A stretch of DNA of 64,000 nucleotides from Elmis aenea (Eukaryota > Arthropoda > Insecta > Coleoptera > Elmidae): NCBI GenBank assembly GCA_947652605.1, contig OX393581.1, positions 30,622,788 to 30,686,787 of the forward strand, written 5' to 3'. The translations under genes and the position numbers were made by a program. Of this stretch, positions 24,230-36,479 are shown in pieces (position 1 is the first letter of the stretch; each line of letters starts with the position of its first letter). The notes under the pieces were generated by a model. The model had not been told where the DNA came from and did not search any database. It saw nothing but the letters and a program-made list of their open reading frames with translations.

Positions 24230-25562
24230 AGATCGTGCAGCGGCCTTTTTAAATCACGTGTGACAGAACTAACTAGTCCACTCACACATGATCAGGTAAA
24301 CAATATTCAGTGGCGTACAGTACGCTCATTTTTTATAAATTCAGGTTTACACGCTGACCCAGCGTTGATGTCTCCACTCGCGCTTACGGATAACGACCCC
24401 GCCCATGATTCGAGTCATATTGCATAACTAGTGCAAGTGACCGCTCGATCTGATCTTGCAGAGTTCCGCTCACGGGAACAAAGCTCTTAAGATGTATACA
24501 TCTACATTTTTAAACGTTTTTCTATTATCTATATCGTTAAAATTATGCAAATAATTTTGTTTTGTTAAGGTACTAAGGAAAAATTGACCTTAAAAGGGTA
24601 GAAATGAAAGTAACTCGTGAGGGACAATGCGAAGTTAAAAGTGTTGAGTTCGCAAAAATAAGATTGTGCTGTGAAAAGGAAACAGTTTATTGTGAAAGAC
24701 AAAGTGTTTTCAGTCTTAGATTAAAAATATTTATACTTAGCTAAATTTAAAAAACACAAAAAGTTCCACTGAAAATCGTTCTTTCAGATTTTATGTAGAT
24801 TTATCAAATAAAAATGCATTATTCTGCCTACTTACTCTAATATAATTGAAGGAATTATGATTATGCAGTGCACGGCGCAATATTATTTAAATTTCAGTAA
24901 AAATTACTAAACTTGTATACAGTGGGTTTTTTAAAGCCAGAAATCTCTTTAAACTTGTAGTGTACAACGTCAGTGTTTGGATTTTGTCAATCAACAAACG
25001 ATTTCTTGATAAATTTGTACATCATAAATAGGACACACCACTCGTACAAGAAGAAAGAATGGCAAGGATACAGCTGCAATAAAAAAGGATGACAACAGGA
25101 GCCACAATCTTAAGAGTCGGGCTTAGGTAGTTAAGAACCAACCACTGAGAAATGTACGATGGGATTACACTGGTATCTGGCTTAATATCCGAAATAGAGA
25201 AACGGTTAAATAATCAAAAATATGCAGTTTTTTGAGTCAAACTCAGAACCGTTTCAAAAATATTCCATCATTTTCGGTTTTGAATTATTGAAAAAAAACT
25301 TTTTTTTTTCAAATTTATAATGTGTCATATCTCCGTTGTTGTTGTAAACATGGAGATGGAGATTCATTTAGATATTTTTATGTAAAATTTAGTTATAATA
25401 AAAAAAAATAAATTTTTACGCTACCCGTTAAAAAGTTATGACACAAACTCACCTTTTTTTAAATAGAAGCTTTACTTGGCTATGACCTTTTTAAAATCCT
25501 TTTTCTTTTCTTATTCTAAATATACTCCTTTGTTTGTGGCCCGATTTTGGTGAACAAAAAGG
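24230..25562. other. 5' flank of the cuticular gene and AT-rich DNA
   Basis: No gene was recognised. The 24230-24490 segment directly upstream of the promoter is less A/T-rich (for example CTCACACATGATCAGG and GCTGACCCAGCG) and is the natural place for promoter-proximal control sites. The segment 25240-25560 has phrases such as GTCATATCTCCG and GTTATGACAC in opposed orientation, suggesting a very diverged foldback, but I could not define ends. Confidence 0.35.
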
Positions 25563-26150
25563 TAAATGAAATGGCTCCTCAAATACTATAAACTGAATTG
25601 GATTTCAATTTTTTTCAAGTTGAACTTAAATGTAAAACGATAGTCAATTTTTTTTCCAAATGGCATCATTTATTTTTTTTACTAAATCTGGTAGACATTT
25701 TTTTTCTGAATTCAATGATGTAATCATAAGTTAATTTTAGTGCTAAACTAATAAAAAATAAAAGTTTAATTAAAATAGGTTAGGCTTCACAAAATTTTCA
25801 AGCGTGCCGTGGAAAACAAAAAAATCTTAATCAACAAATGTCATTTAAACGTCAGTGTGGTATTTGACATTTGTTAATTAAGGTTTTTTTGTTTTTCGCG
25901 GCACGCTTGAAAGTTTTGTGAGACCTAACCTATTTTAATTAAACTTTTATTTTTTATTTCTTATTAGTTTAGCACTAAAATTAACTTATGATTACATCAT
26001 TGAATTCAGAAAAACAATGTCTACCAGATTTAGTAAAAAAAAAATGATGCCATTTGGAAAAAAAAATGACTATCGTTTGACATTTAAGTTCAACTTAAAA
26101 AAAATTGAAATCCAATTCAGTTTATAGTATTTGAGGAGCCATTTCATTTA
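25563..26150. mobile_element. Foldback element (~590 bp), nearly complete palindrome (family E)
   Basis: The left arm begins TAAATGAAATGGCTCCTCAA and the right arm ends TTGAGGAGCCATTTCATTTA. The arms are about 280 bp each and highly similar; most differences are in homopolymer length. Examples are GAATTCAATGATGTAATCAT / ATGATTACATCATTGAATTC and CAAGCGTGCCG / CGGCACGCTTG. Only about 30 bp at the centre (around 25856) is unpaired. No target duplication is obvious. Confidence 0.85.
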
Positions 26151-28235
26151 GTTGAAAAATAAAAAAGTTTGTTGTCAAAGTTTTTGTTTTATTTGTGTCT
26201 TACTGTGTAATAATTGCCTTAGACCTGTGTATTACATGAACCAACGTTAGTTATATCACTGTATTCAACGTAATGATGGTCTAAAATACACGAAACGTCT
26301 TATGCAAATTTTAGTAAACCACTGTGTAGCGAATAAAGTTGTTTTAAAGAAGGTTGTGATTTTTTAAAATTAATTTTGCACTAAGAGATCGCTGAAAGTA
26401 ATTCGATAAAAATTGCATAACGTTATAGCTCCAAAGATAAATGACTTGTCTGGGTTCAGTTTCAAATTTAGAACGAGCCATAAATATCACCAAACGACCA
26501 AAATCTTTGATTCATGTACAACAAATTATTTTCAAGAGCACATAAACTTTACTAACATTTAGCTCTGATGATAATTATTAAAATAAATTGCCAAAACTTG
26601 GAAATAAGTTATAGCTATTTCAGCAATAGTTGTAGTCGTGTAGTACATAAGTTAACACCTAAAAATTAATCGTTCTGACACATTCGTAGACATAAAAGAT
26701 ATGTTTTTAGAATTTTTATTAGACAAGCGTTATTATTAATCGATTTGTAGAATATGTAATGGGAAAGCATAATGTGCTATATGTAAGTTTTTGCAATTTT
26801 TGGCAATTTATTGGGCGACTCAGGTGCTAAAGCATTACAACAATGCAAAAAGAGCCAAACTGCATCAGTTATAAGCAAATATACTTAATTACAAGCGTTA
26901 AAAACCACTATAATATAAATTACTTTAATTTTATTTCAATTATAAACAATAACAATATAAAATAACATTTTAAAATAGACAAATTTCTCAGCACTTAAAA
27001 ACGTTAGGGATAATTTCATAAAAAATATATTACGTAAATTGCTTTAAGTCCCTGATATTAACCTTGTTTCTTATTTTTATTTATACATTGAACCTAAGTT
27101 AATTGAGATGCTACAAAATTGTATGGTTCATCGTGCCATATAATTTGACAAACATCATTTTTGTATTGTGTTTTAAGTGTCAAGGATTAATAATTATTGT
27201 GAAATTACATGTTTCGTGAACGAAAAATTTTAGTTATGGGTGAAGATTTAAATTTGTACTTATAAAATGTTCCAAGTACGGACACCTAATGTTTTTTTTT
27301 TTGTTTTTTTATAGACAAAACTCGAGCTTTCCGGTTCAATTTTTTATGATAAAAATATTTGCATCTTACAGAATAAAATATAATTAAGTGTACTGGTTAT
27401 TTCGTAAAAAACACGAAATAATTCGGTAGGTAATTCCTTATTAAAAATTAAGGAGGGTCTTTTATATAACATTTTTTCCTTAGAAGTCTTCTTTCGGAGT
27501 TACACCCCCTAAAGGGGAGCGATAAAATTAGGTTTTTATTTTATTTCTCTAATTTGGATAAATGTAGACGAATGATATTTGGTAGATGTTTTGTACTTAT
27601 TGAAAGGTTTCCCATAGCAATATTTTTAATCATCTCCCACCTTCACAGGCGGCTGAAAAGTGCGAACCCTTTTGGTTTTTTAATTAGAATTTTTTGGTGG
27701 GTTAAAATTTTTCAATTTAAATTTTTTTTAAAGCTTCATTTATTAGAAACTTTTTTTATTCCTTAACTTTTCTCGTAAAACTTACAGTTTTTAAGTAAAA
27801 AATAATATAAGTAAACATGCGTCATTAAATATTCTAATATAAAACGATTCATTTTGGTGATTACCATGGTTTGTTTATATTCATATTGGGTAGAATTGAT
27901 AGGTGTTATTCATTTTGACGTTTACACATTCATCATTTTAAACTCAACAAAATTTCAATTTTTTAACAAATTTCAACATCTTTTAATTCAACATTATAAA
28001 ACAATTTTCATCTATTTTTTAAGAAAACATCCCTGAGGATGCCGATAAAACAGATGCGGCGAAACATGTAGGATCTTTTTTTAAAAAGAATTTTATAAGG
28101 CATAAACCTGTTTTTGAAAGCAGACCTTTGTATAATTGACTTCTTTCTGTTTTTCTACCGCATCTAGTATATTCGTACAATAAAATAAAAAAATAGATTC
28201 GGTAAAATACTTCATGGAATAGGTAACATTCGAAC
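26151..28235. other. AT-rich intergenic DNA
   Basis: The open frames here (27554-27766, 27854-28036) carry no recognisable domain. The only distinctive motif is the CTGAGGA...GAAA segment listed separately. Confidence 0.4.
28031..28066 (+). other. Hammerhead-like motif (CTGAGGA, 4-bp stem, GAAA)
   Basis: CTGAGGA (28033-28039) fits the hammerhead core CUGANGA. It is followed by T, then GCCG (28041-28044), a 12-nt loop, CGGC (28057-28060) and GAAA (28061-28064). GCCG and CGGC can pair as stem II. Comparable core motifs occur in hammerhead ribozymes of Penelope-like elements. The extra T before stem II and the unidentified stems I and III weaken the case. Confidence 0.25.
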
Positions 28236-29419
28236 TAGTGATTGCAATACCGGTATACCGGTATACCGAATACCGGTATACCGTGCCATTTTACAATACC
28301 AAAATACCGTCTCATTTGATGGTCTAAAACCGGTATTCGGTATTAATATTATTTTTTTTAAATTTGATTTTTATTATTTTATAATTGCAGTCTGCCATAA
28401 ATAAAAAAATAGCAATAAATAAAAAACACAAAATTGTGCCACAAAATGATGTATTTAAGTTAATTAAAAGAGAGATGATATTATTACGATAGAAGACGAA
28501 AGAATATTGCAATATTGGAATATTTGTTGTCATTTCCAAGGCTTACTATTAAAAAATGTTGCAATTTCTCTTAACTTTATCAAAAATTCTTAATAACTCG
28601 AAAATTATTGCAGATAGGTATAGGAAACGCTAATATAGATTGATGTAGAATTTACTTTTGAATTAGAAAATGAAAAAAAATGTGGGCATTGTATTTGAAA
28701 AAAACGAGTTTTATTGGTCTGAAATTGTATTAAAAGAAAATTAAATTTTGGACACCCTGTAAGTAATGCATCGATTGCAAAAATTCTTCTATGCATAGTC
28801 TAAATTTAAGCGTTTTCTCTTCAAAAATGGCGGCGATAGATAATATTATGCATTACGATGAAAATCAAAAAATTTCAAAAAAGTCCAAAAATCTAAAAAA
28901 CGACTGCACTTAGGTATAGGATATGCTATTAATAGTCCCTCTAAAATAAGGTGTTAAATCCAAAAATGCAATAAAAAATAAACCATTGTATTTGAAATAA
29001 GAAAGTAGACGTCAACTTCCGGTATTTCCGGAAGAGTCGCCATCTTGAAAATATTTTCATTAAACAGCTCAGATGCCATTATGGTCATAACCAAAATTTC
29101 AGATCAATACCCTTTTTCATTCTTCATATATTTTTAATGCCCGGTCCTAATCAATTAGGTACCCTGTATATCTTCAGTTTTTTGTGTCCATATTTTTTTA
29201 CAGATTATGTAATTTTTTAAGTTTCTTTATTTTATGTAAATTTCTGTTTTGACATTATACTTGCTATATGTACATATGTGTAAAATGCATATATTGTATT
29301 TTCAAAATTAATACTTTTTTTTAAAAAGCAATACCGGTATTAATACCGGTATACCGGTATTACTTGCGAATAAATACCGAATATCGGTATTGAATTTTGG
29401 TCCTGTATTGCAATCACTA
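28236..29419. mobile_element. hAT-type element (1184 bp) with ACCGGTAT-rich termini
   Basis: The ends are TAGTGATTGCAATACCGG and ...GTATTGCAATCACTA. An exact 8-bp target duplication ATTCGAAC lies at 28228-28235 and 29420-29427. Both subterminal regions are runs of ACCGGTAT-type repeats (28250-28345; 29330-29395). The interior contains other debris, including two CACCCTGTA-type foldback ends in the same orientation (about 28751 and 29161). No transposase was recognised. Confidence 0.88.
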
Positions 29420-30960
29420 ATTCGAACCATTTAACCGACATAGTATCCATTACAATTTAGCATTTGCCAAGTTGTGACTTTTGGGCACACTGTATGCTAT
29501 GGTATGTGCATGGTCTTGATTTTATTTTATAAAACATGATGTGATATTACGTCACACATTTATTTTAAAATTATAACAAAGAACACGCTTTCTACCAGCA
29601 ATTTATATAATATCGATGCACAAACATCCAAGTCCGTCTGTAATATATGTCTAAAGTACTCACTTTGATTAATTAATTATTAGTTGTTTAATTGACCAAA
29701 AGACAAGACATTGAATGAATAATTACCTTATCTCAATATCTGTTAATGACTAATTAAGTGCTAATCAACTAAAATACTACTATGCTGTTTTGAAAAACAG
29801 ACTGCGTCTAAAAACTATCTGTTTTTTGTGCTACTGTAAAAAAAAACAAAATAAATGAAGCAGTTCAATTCATTAACTTAAAATAAACAATGCAAGGAAT
29901 TTGCGGAACACTTGTTCTAGAAGTATTTACAAATTTTTATTCAAATTCATTACCTTAAAAAATGATTATGTAAGAGGTAGAACTAATATATTCATAAACA
30001 AATTAGGTGAAATGAGTCAGCTAAAACATAATAAGATAAATCACACGTTAAAGTACTAATAATTGGACGTGAAGATAAAATATAATCCAAGGGGTGGAGC
30101 TTAAAACCCAAATATATAATTTATTTACAATTCTTAGATGTTTATGCTAAATAATAACAACTAATTCACATCACTCTAATATTTCTGCAGTTTTTATGCG
30201 TTTTAATTTGACACTTTATAATTTAATACTACAAAAAAACGTTTAGTGCAATATTTCTTCTTATTTTATGTAAGAATTTGCATTTTAGTGAATAAATGCA
30301 TACTTTCTCGTCTTAAAAGCATAGTTGGCTTTGACATTAATTCATTAATAAAGTATCTTGTTTTTTGATGGCATGCGTGTGCCATGCTACTTTGGCGTCT
30401 CGTGCAAATTATTGTAATTTATTTATAATATTTGTTCCCGCAAGGTTATTCATAGATTTTAAGCCATCCTAAACTATCGAACAAAAAGTGCTTAATTAAG
30501 AGTAGGTATACTAATTTATTTTTGTAATATTTGTTATTATTATTTTTTTGGATTTTTTAGCCTAACGTGTGTCAACCTTTGTTGAAAATAAATTATTCCA
30601 CGCGTTAACCTTTAGTTAAAGGTATTAAATTTAACCAGATACGAACCGTGTTGCTCTTAAATTAGGATATGTCAACTATAGGATTGATTCCCTTTTATAT
30701 AATAGAGCCAATAAATTTGTGAATGACTTTTACGGATTTAACGAACCTAATATGTATACAGGTACCTACAGATAAACTATTTTTAAATAAATAAATGTAT
30801 TTTTATTACAGCTGGTTCAATAAAAAAATCGTTTTGTTTGATTCGTTTATATCATGACATATTGCAAAAATCAAAATACTCGCCCAAAAAAAAATCGTAA
30901 AAATCTTAGTCTTGCTTTAAAAATTGTAAAAATTTTGAAAAATGTTAACAATAAATAAAG
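29420..30960. other. AT-rich intergenic DNA, nothing recognised
   Basis: After the 8-bp target duplication of the preceding element, no termini, frames or RNA genes were recognised. Confidence 0.45.
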
Positions 30961-31110
30961 CATGATACAATCTTTGTTCCCGGGTTTGGAACCGCGTCTT
31001 CTGTGGTTGAAAGTTGACGTTTCGACCATTATATCTTGGTCTTTTTCAAAACGACTGGTCGAAACGTCAAATTTCAACGATAGAAACCCCGGAACGAAGA
31101 TTGTATCATG
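30961..31110. mobile_element. Small foldback element (150 bp)
   Basis: The ends CATGATACAATCTTTGTTCC and GGAACGAAGATTGTATCATG are nearly perfect inverted repeats. A second nested pair, GACGTTTCGACC / GGTCGAAACGTC, forms an inner stem. The whole unit could fold into one long hairpin. It has no coding capacity and its family was not assigned. Confidence 0.7.
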
Positions 31111-33094
31111 AACATCGGCCGCGAAAGCCTAAAGAATAAAATAAATAAAGCAGCTTAAACATAGGTTACATTGCACAATAATCTCATTCGGTTTTTAACT
31201 ACCATCTTTCTTTAAACGTATCTATAAGCAATTTTCATAAATATACAAACATTTGCTTACAATTATTGTACTAACAATTCTTCACTAAATTTACATTCGC
31301 CACCGACAAATCTGTAACGATAAAGAAAAGGTAACGTAATTTTTTTAATTTTTTTAATTTATTACACATTCTTTATTTTATATTTAATTTTTGTTAAACT
31401 TGATTCATATTGGATAATTTTAAAATTATTTTTTTTTATACAATCACACGTTTCAATTTTTTCGATGCTAGATTAACATTTAAAAAACAAATTTAAAACA
31501 TTATTATTATTTTTCACGAATTTTCATAAAACATTAATAATTTTTGTGCTTTAATTGACGCAAACTTGTAATATTTTAATGGTAACTTATTCAATAATAA
31601 AAAAAATTATTAATCTGTAATTGCTTAATACTCAAAACAAAGCAATATTTTTTTTACATTTTTTCTATCTTGTTTTATATTTTTAAATATTCAATCGTTT
31701 ATTTAAATAATAATAAAATAATCGAAGTAACCAGTTACTTCTTTTTATTTATTTCTGTTTAATAAAGGCACATGTCCAAAATAAACTTGCAAAACCTACA
31801 CCGAAGTTTTTTAATACCAACAGGCAGACATAATTCTTTTTTGACAGGTATTTTTAATATTTTTAATTACATTTCACAACAGTAGTTAACCGACAACTTC
31901 CATTATCTCATGCACTCATTATTTTCGGCCGTACAATCATGAAGTATACTTCATAAATCTCCACCGATGGTCAAGGCTTGAGAAAGTTACTGATGACAAC
32001 TAACACCAAATTTAAGGAAATCGTTTTCTAACAATAATTGCGTAAAAATGTTCGCCAATTATCTTAAAACTTGTGTATATAACCTTCATACAATTTATGG
32101 ACAAAATGATTATAATTATAATGTAATACAATTATATTACGCAATGTTTTAAGGTACTCCACCTTGCATAATTATATTTAACATTTTTCTAATTTAATTA
32201 AAATGAAAATACGGTATTTTATTAACTATCGTAATTTATTATTATAAGTGTGTAAATGCTGCTCCTTGCTCAATAGTTGGTGTCACCTTACGAATTAAAA
32301 TTAATGTAAAATTCAAATATAGAAAACAATCTAGAGTCTCCCAGGATTTAAAATGACAAAGAAGGCGTAAATAACCGTTTTTTAGATACCTTAGTAAAGC
32401 CTTAGGGCAACAACGTATGATAACACACCTTATGTAACAATGTAGAATAAATTGACTAGATTTAAAAAAAAATATTAGAAATGACTTCCAAAGTAGATTC
32501 CATGGTGAGAGTGCAGTTTAATATCATTAAACTGACGTTTATCCTGATTTTTCAACGTTAACGTTAAACTCATTCAACATGAGGAAGTAGAAATATGTTG
32601 CTTATAATTTTAAACGTAAATGTCATCACTGAGTTATTTGATGCATATTTTTAATTTGTGGAGTCCCTTAACATGACAAAAAACTAAAAAAACTTTAAAG
32701 TATAGCAAAATATTGACCCTTTAATTGTGTGGAAAAAAAGTCTGACAACATTTAGTTTAACAAAGGTTTTAAAACATTTCTCTTTTTAATTTCATTTGTA
32801 TATCGTAAAAAATATTAAATATAGCGTGACAGGTATCTTTAAGAATAAAATTTAGTCATACGATAGATAACAAAAAATTGACTAGCCTGGTTATAAAACA
32901 CCCTATACTTGAAAAAAACAACAACGGATGATTATGTTTAAAATTTATTTATTTAGTTTTCTTTTTCTTTTTAATCTATTATATTTTCAAGTATAGTTTC
33001 ACGGTACTCACATCATTTCATAAGGAGTTCAGTTTTCTATTAACTATGTTTAGTTACTAATGTCTAAAACGTAAATTCCTTGTTTCTTTTACAG
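31111..33094. other. AT-rich intergenic DNA, nothing recognised
   Basis: Highly A/T-rich with many homopolymer tracts. No gene or transposon terminus was recognised. Confidence 0.45.
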
Positions 33095-33186
33095 TAACAT
33101 TTACTGTAAAAGCCTAAAAATTGGTAAATCTTTTTATGGTAAATCCGAGCATTTACCATAGTGAGGTGGTAAAGGTCCGAAAAAGC

Positions 33187-33907
33187 TTCCATTTCGGGCT
33201 TTTATGTTTGTTTTTCTTGAAAAAAGCTTTAACTAACCTTTTACCTGACTTTCGTTCGTTTGGTCAGTAATAAAGGGTTAGGTTAAGGCAGTGGTTTCCA
33301 ACCTGTGGGGCGCGCCTCCCTAGGGAGGCGCGAAGCTATTGCAAGGGGGGCGCGCAGCTGTTACGAAAAAATCTTTTTTGATTACAAATAAAGAAAAAGA
33401 CTTTATTTATACAGAAAATGGTATATTGTTTTGTAGCCCATTAAATAATTATTTAAGAAATTAGATTATTACGAAAAGTGAGGGGGGCGCAAACATTTTT
33501 TTTATGAAAAAGGGGGGCAAAAGTACAAAAAGGTTGGAAACCACTGGGTTAAGGGTTGGTTAAGATTTTTTTCTAAATAAATAACAAAAATGAAGCTAAT
33601 CTCGTAAACGCTTCTATTTCGGCTTTTGCGTTTATTATCTACTAACCTTTAACCTGACCTTCGTTCATTTGGTCACTAATAGACGGTCAGGTTAAAGATT
33701 GCCTAAAGCTCTTTTTTAAATAAATAATGAAAATAAAGCTAAGCTTGTAAATGTTCCCATTTCGAGCTTTTACGTTTGTTTTTATTCAGAAAAAGCTTTA
33801 ACTAAAGTTTAATTTGACCTTTTTTATTTGGTCAGTTATAGAGGGTCGGGTTAAAGGTTCGCTAAAGCTCTTTTTATAAATAAGTAATAAAAATTAAGCT
33901 AATTTTG
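33187..33907 (+). repeat. Three diverged ~150-bp tandem units
   Basis: The units begin at about 33187, 33609 and 33749, each with (C)TTCCATTTCG-GCTTTT. Each continues with CTTTAACTAACCTTT-like and TTCGTTCATTTGGTCA-like phrases, then GGTTAAAG and AAATAAATAA. The first unit is split by the MITE at 33289-33546. Divergence between units suggests an old array. Confidence 0.7.
33289..33546 (+). mobile_element. hAT-type MITE (258 bp), GGTTTCCAACC family, copy 1
   Basis: It starts CAGTGGTTTCCAACCTG and ends AGGTTGGAAACCACTG. An exact 8-bp target duplication GGTTAAGG is at 33281-33288 and 33547-33554. The interior has GGGGCGCGCCTCCC and GGGGGGCGC runs. Copy 2, in the opposite orientation, is at 43673-43880. 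Confidence 0.92.
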
Positions 33908-34068
33908 GACTTTTACCACCTCAACCTCACCATAGTTAATGCTAGGATTACTAGTAAAATCTAAGATTTACCAATTTTCGGGTTTTTGCAGTAACACATA
34001 CACATATTTTTTGTATCAAGGAATCAAAAAAAAATTATTGAGTTTCCTGTTGTAGTAATTCTCTTTAT

Positions 34069-35220
34069 CTAACTATATAATCCTTCAGAATCTTTTATGT
34101 ATCTATTCTCAAATAAATATTCTGCGGGTGCTGAATTTTCCTTCTCATTAAAAGTTATGTATTTTATACGTTCTTTCAGCCAAGGATCAATGTGTGTCTT
34201 TTTATGTCCTTTGTGGTACAAACGGCAATGCAATAAGTTTTGCAAACTTCTTCCCAATATGAAAAAACTTTGTCTTCAACACATTTTATAAATTTGTGAT
34301 AAGGTAAATCGTATCTAATTTAACATTTCTAAACATAAAACCATCTCTAAAAAAACCTTTCCAAGTCCGTTTGCACGTAGGGTTGCCAACTGTTGAGTCC
34401 AAAAAAAGAGAACATTTTTTCAATAAATTTATTTTCTTTATAAACTTATTCGTATACACGTTTTTTACAATAATTATATAAGATTGGTAAGTTAAAAACA
34501 AATTCTAATTGCACATAAAAATTTAAAAATTAAATGTAGTCATTTTTTATTCATCATCCTCACTTTCGTCTTTTTTGTATTTATCCACAGCACTACTAAT
34601 TTCGGGTAGTATTTTATTATTTTCTTTTATTTCATTATAAAAATCAATACACGAAATGTTCTTATAATTATAAACTACCTTTAAAATTCCGCGTACAGTG
34701 GAAATTTTAAGTTTATTTCTCTCTTTAGTCCACTGTCCGCCGAAAAAGAGGAAATTTATATAAATAATAAAAAAAGAAAGAGAACAAAAATATTCTCTTA
34801 AAAAAGAGAACATGTTCTCTTTAAAAGAGACCTATTGGCAACCCTATTTGCACGAAATTTTTTGCTTTTGTCGACAGCTTTCGAAGTTCATGATAAATGT
34901 ATTCTATCACTTCAGTCAAATAATGGCAGTGTTGATTTGTAAAACAACGTCAGAATCACTATTATTGACAAATTTTTTATTCTGCTCAAGCAGTTTTTGA
35001 GTAGAAATTTTGCCTTGAAAATAAAATGACAAACAATTTGCTCTTGATTTATGACAAAACTGCGACTCAAAACCAGTGCAAGTTAGCATAAAAATATCCG
35101 AAATAATAACTCTTAAGTCGCGTATAAACCATATCGCTTGTTTGAAATGTTGTATTGCCTAATGCTAATGGTTTTGTTAGGTTAGTTGCCAAGTTCACTC
35201 CACCATTAACTAAGTCAATA
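34069..35220 (-). pseudogene. Coding-like degenerate tract of unknown origin, split by a hAT element
   Basis: On the minus strand several adjoining segments read as plausible protein: DLVNGGVNLATNLTKPLALG from about 35214, then QFCHKSRANCLSFYFQGK and KKFVNNSDSDVVLQ, then EVIEYIYHELRKLSTKAKNF just before the hAT insertion. After it come a short frame and WLKERIKYITF near 34160, ending in a stop at 34069. Frameshifts and stops separate the pieces. The hAT element at 34378-34846 interrupts it. I do not recognise a family. In A/T-rich DNA, chance frames of 50-60 codons are common, so this may be noise. Confidence 0.25.
34378..34846 (-). mobile_element. hAT deletion derivative (469 bp) retaining a transposase C-terminus
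   Basis: The ends are TAGGGTTGCCAACTG and TTGGCAACCCTA. An exact 8-bp target duplication TTTGCACG is at 34370-34377 and 34847-34854. On the minus strand 34547-34740 reads WTKERNKLKISTVRGILKV, then CIDFYNEIKEN, ending KYKKDESEDDE before a stop. That resembles the last 60 or so residues of hAT transposases (NxL-V-SVK-L--K-N--M-C-EF motif). The element is therefore an internal deletion copy whose left and right parts were joined. The sibling with the same termini is at 49010-50198. Confidence 0.85.
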
Positions 35221-36479
35221 CCATGGTAATGTTCCTATTATTTTTTCTTAATCAACATTAGTTTAAAGCGATTTTATGATTACCTTGTACGTTCATCAGC
35301 CACACATTTGTCTGCAAACATATAATAAAATAAAACCATCGTAGCGTATAATAACACAGACCTATTGCAAATTAATTATCACTTTATCCGCCATTCAGTT
35401 ACAGGCCATTAAACAAATTACTCTAGAATATGATCTTTATTAAAACAGCATCTCCTTGAATACTTTACATTTATGTTAGTAATAATTCTGATACACATAA
35501 CGTTAACAGCATTACTTACACAATAAACAGGTAATAAAAGTAAAGAGGACATAAAGGCGCAAAAATTTTCATTAGCGCTAACATTATGCTAATCACATTT
35601 GAAGAAATTAATAATAAGTAGGTCACAGCCGGCTATATCCCCATAAATGGGTTTCATAAGTGACCGATTGATAAAAATTCGCTAAATATATGAATTTTAT
35701 TAGTCGCAGACGATTCCGGTTAGCTTGGGCACGTGTCATAACGATTAATAAAGAAACACCTGACGTTATGTCACTTTCGTTCAGAGCGCTCATAAACAAC
35801 GTGTCTTTCTTTAAGTTATTCCAGAGCTACAGCAATTTCCGCAAAAAAATAGGAGTAATACATACGCTTTTATTTAATTGCAAATTATCTTTCACATACT
35901 TTCAAAGAAATTCTGCGTCTCTTTAAAATCAATAATAAAATAAATTAATGTCATACCGAAATTCCAGGCTTATGTACACCATTTTCCCGATTATTTTATA
36001 ATACTTAAACACTTTCTACTATTTTAAACATGTTTATAAAGTGTATTGCTCTTCCATAGGACTAAAAATTTTAATAATACAAAAAATTACTTATATTTTT
36101 TAATTAAAATAAAGTAAGACCCTAGTTAACGCTTAGGTGACTTAGGTAATACCTTAAACTTAGAGCGCTAAACAAAACATAATTAAAAGAGGATATTTTA
36201 TTCTTACGTAAAAAATATACAACAAAATTCCAGTTGTAATTACGTTATTGTTACATAAAAACCTTAAAATGTTTTTATAATTTTACATTTTGGATGAAGA
36301 GCAGAACTGTCGATCTTCTAAGATCTTTGGTATCTAAGATGTTTGCTGTTTTCTTTCGCTTATGAAGAAGTTCTCGATAGAAAGATGTATTTTCTATAAT
36401 ACCCCGCTAAGCTTAGGAACTCCGCTCGTCATCTGAGTTGAGTCATATCTTACATATTTTGTAGAAAATCAAGTTACAG
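35221..36479. other. Intergenic DNA; compositionally distinct segment 35600-35900
   Basis: No gene was recognised. The 35600-35900 segment has mixed composition and no repeats (for example TTAGCTTGGGCACGTGTC and CACTTTCGTTCAGAGCGC). It looks like unique DNA, possibly regulatory. The 78-codon frame at 35690 has no recognisable motif. Confidence 0.3.

Larger units (their letters stand above)
33095..33990. mobile_element. FB-like element: ~95-bp TIRs around internal tandem repeats
   Basis: The left end (TTACTGTAAAAGCC...AATTGGTAAATC...CATAGTGAGGTGGTAAAG, about 33095-33185) is matched in reverse complement by the right end (CTTTTACCACCTCAACCTC...GATTTACCAATTTTCGGG...GCAGTAA, about 33907-33990). 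Between the arms are three diverged copies of a roughly 150-bp unit. Terminal inverted repeats flanking an array of direct repeats recall Drosophila FB elements, though the arrangement differs, because FB carries its repeats inside the arms. A hAT MITE interrupts the first unit. The target duplication was not resolved. Confidence 0.72.

Noticed and set aside
24098..24427. 109-codon plus-strand frame
   Set aside because: It overlaps exon 1 and the core promoter on the other strand and has no recognisable domain.
27268..27291. A second piggyBac terminus (TGTTCCAAGTACGGACACC)
   Set aside because: It resembles the motif at 2354, but the palindrome is broken, there is no TTAA, no partner and no transposase nearby.
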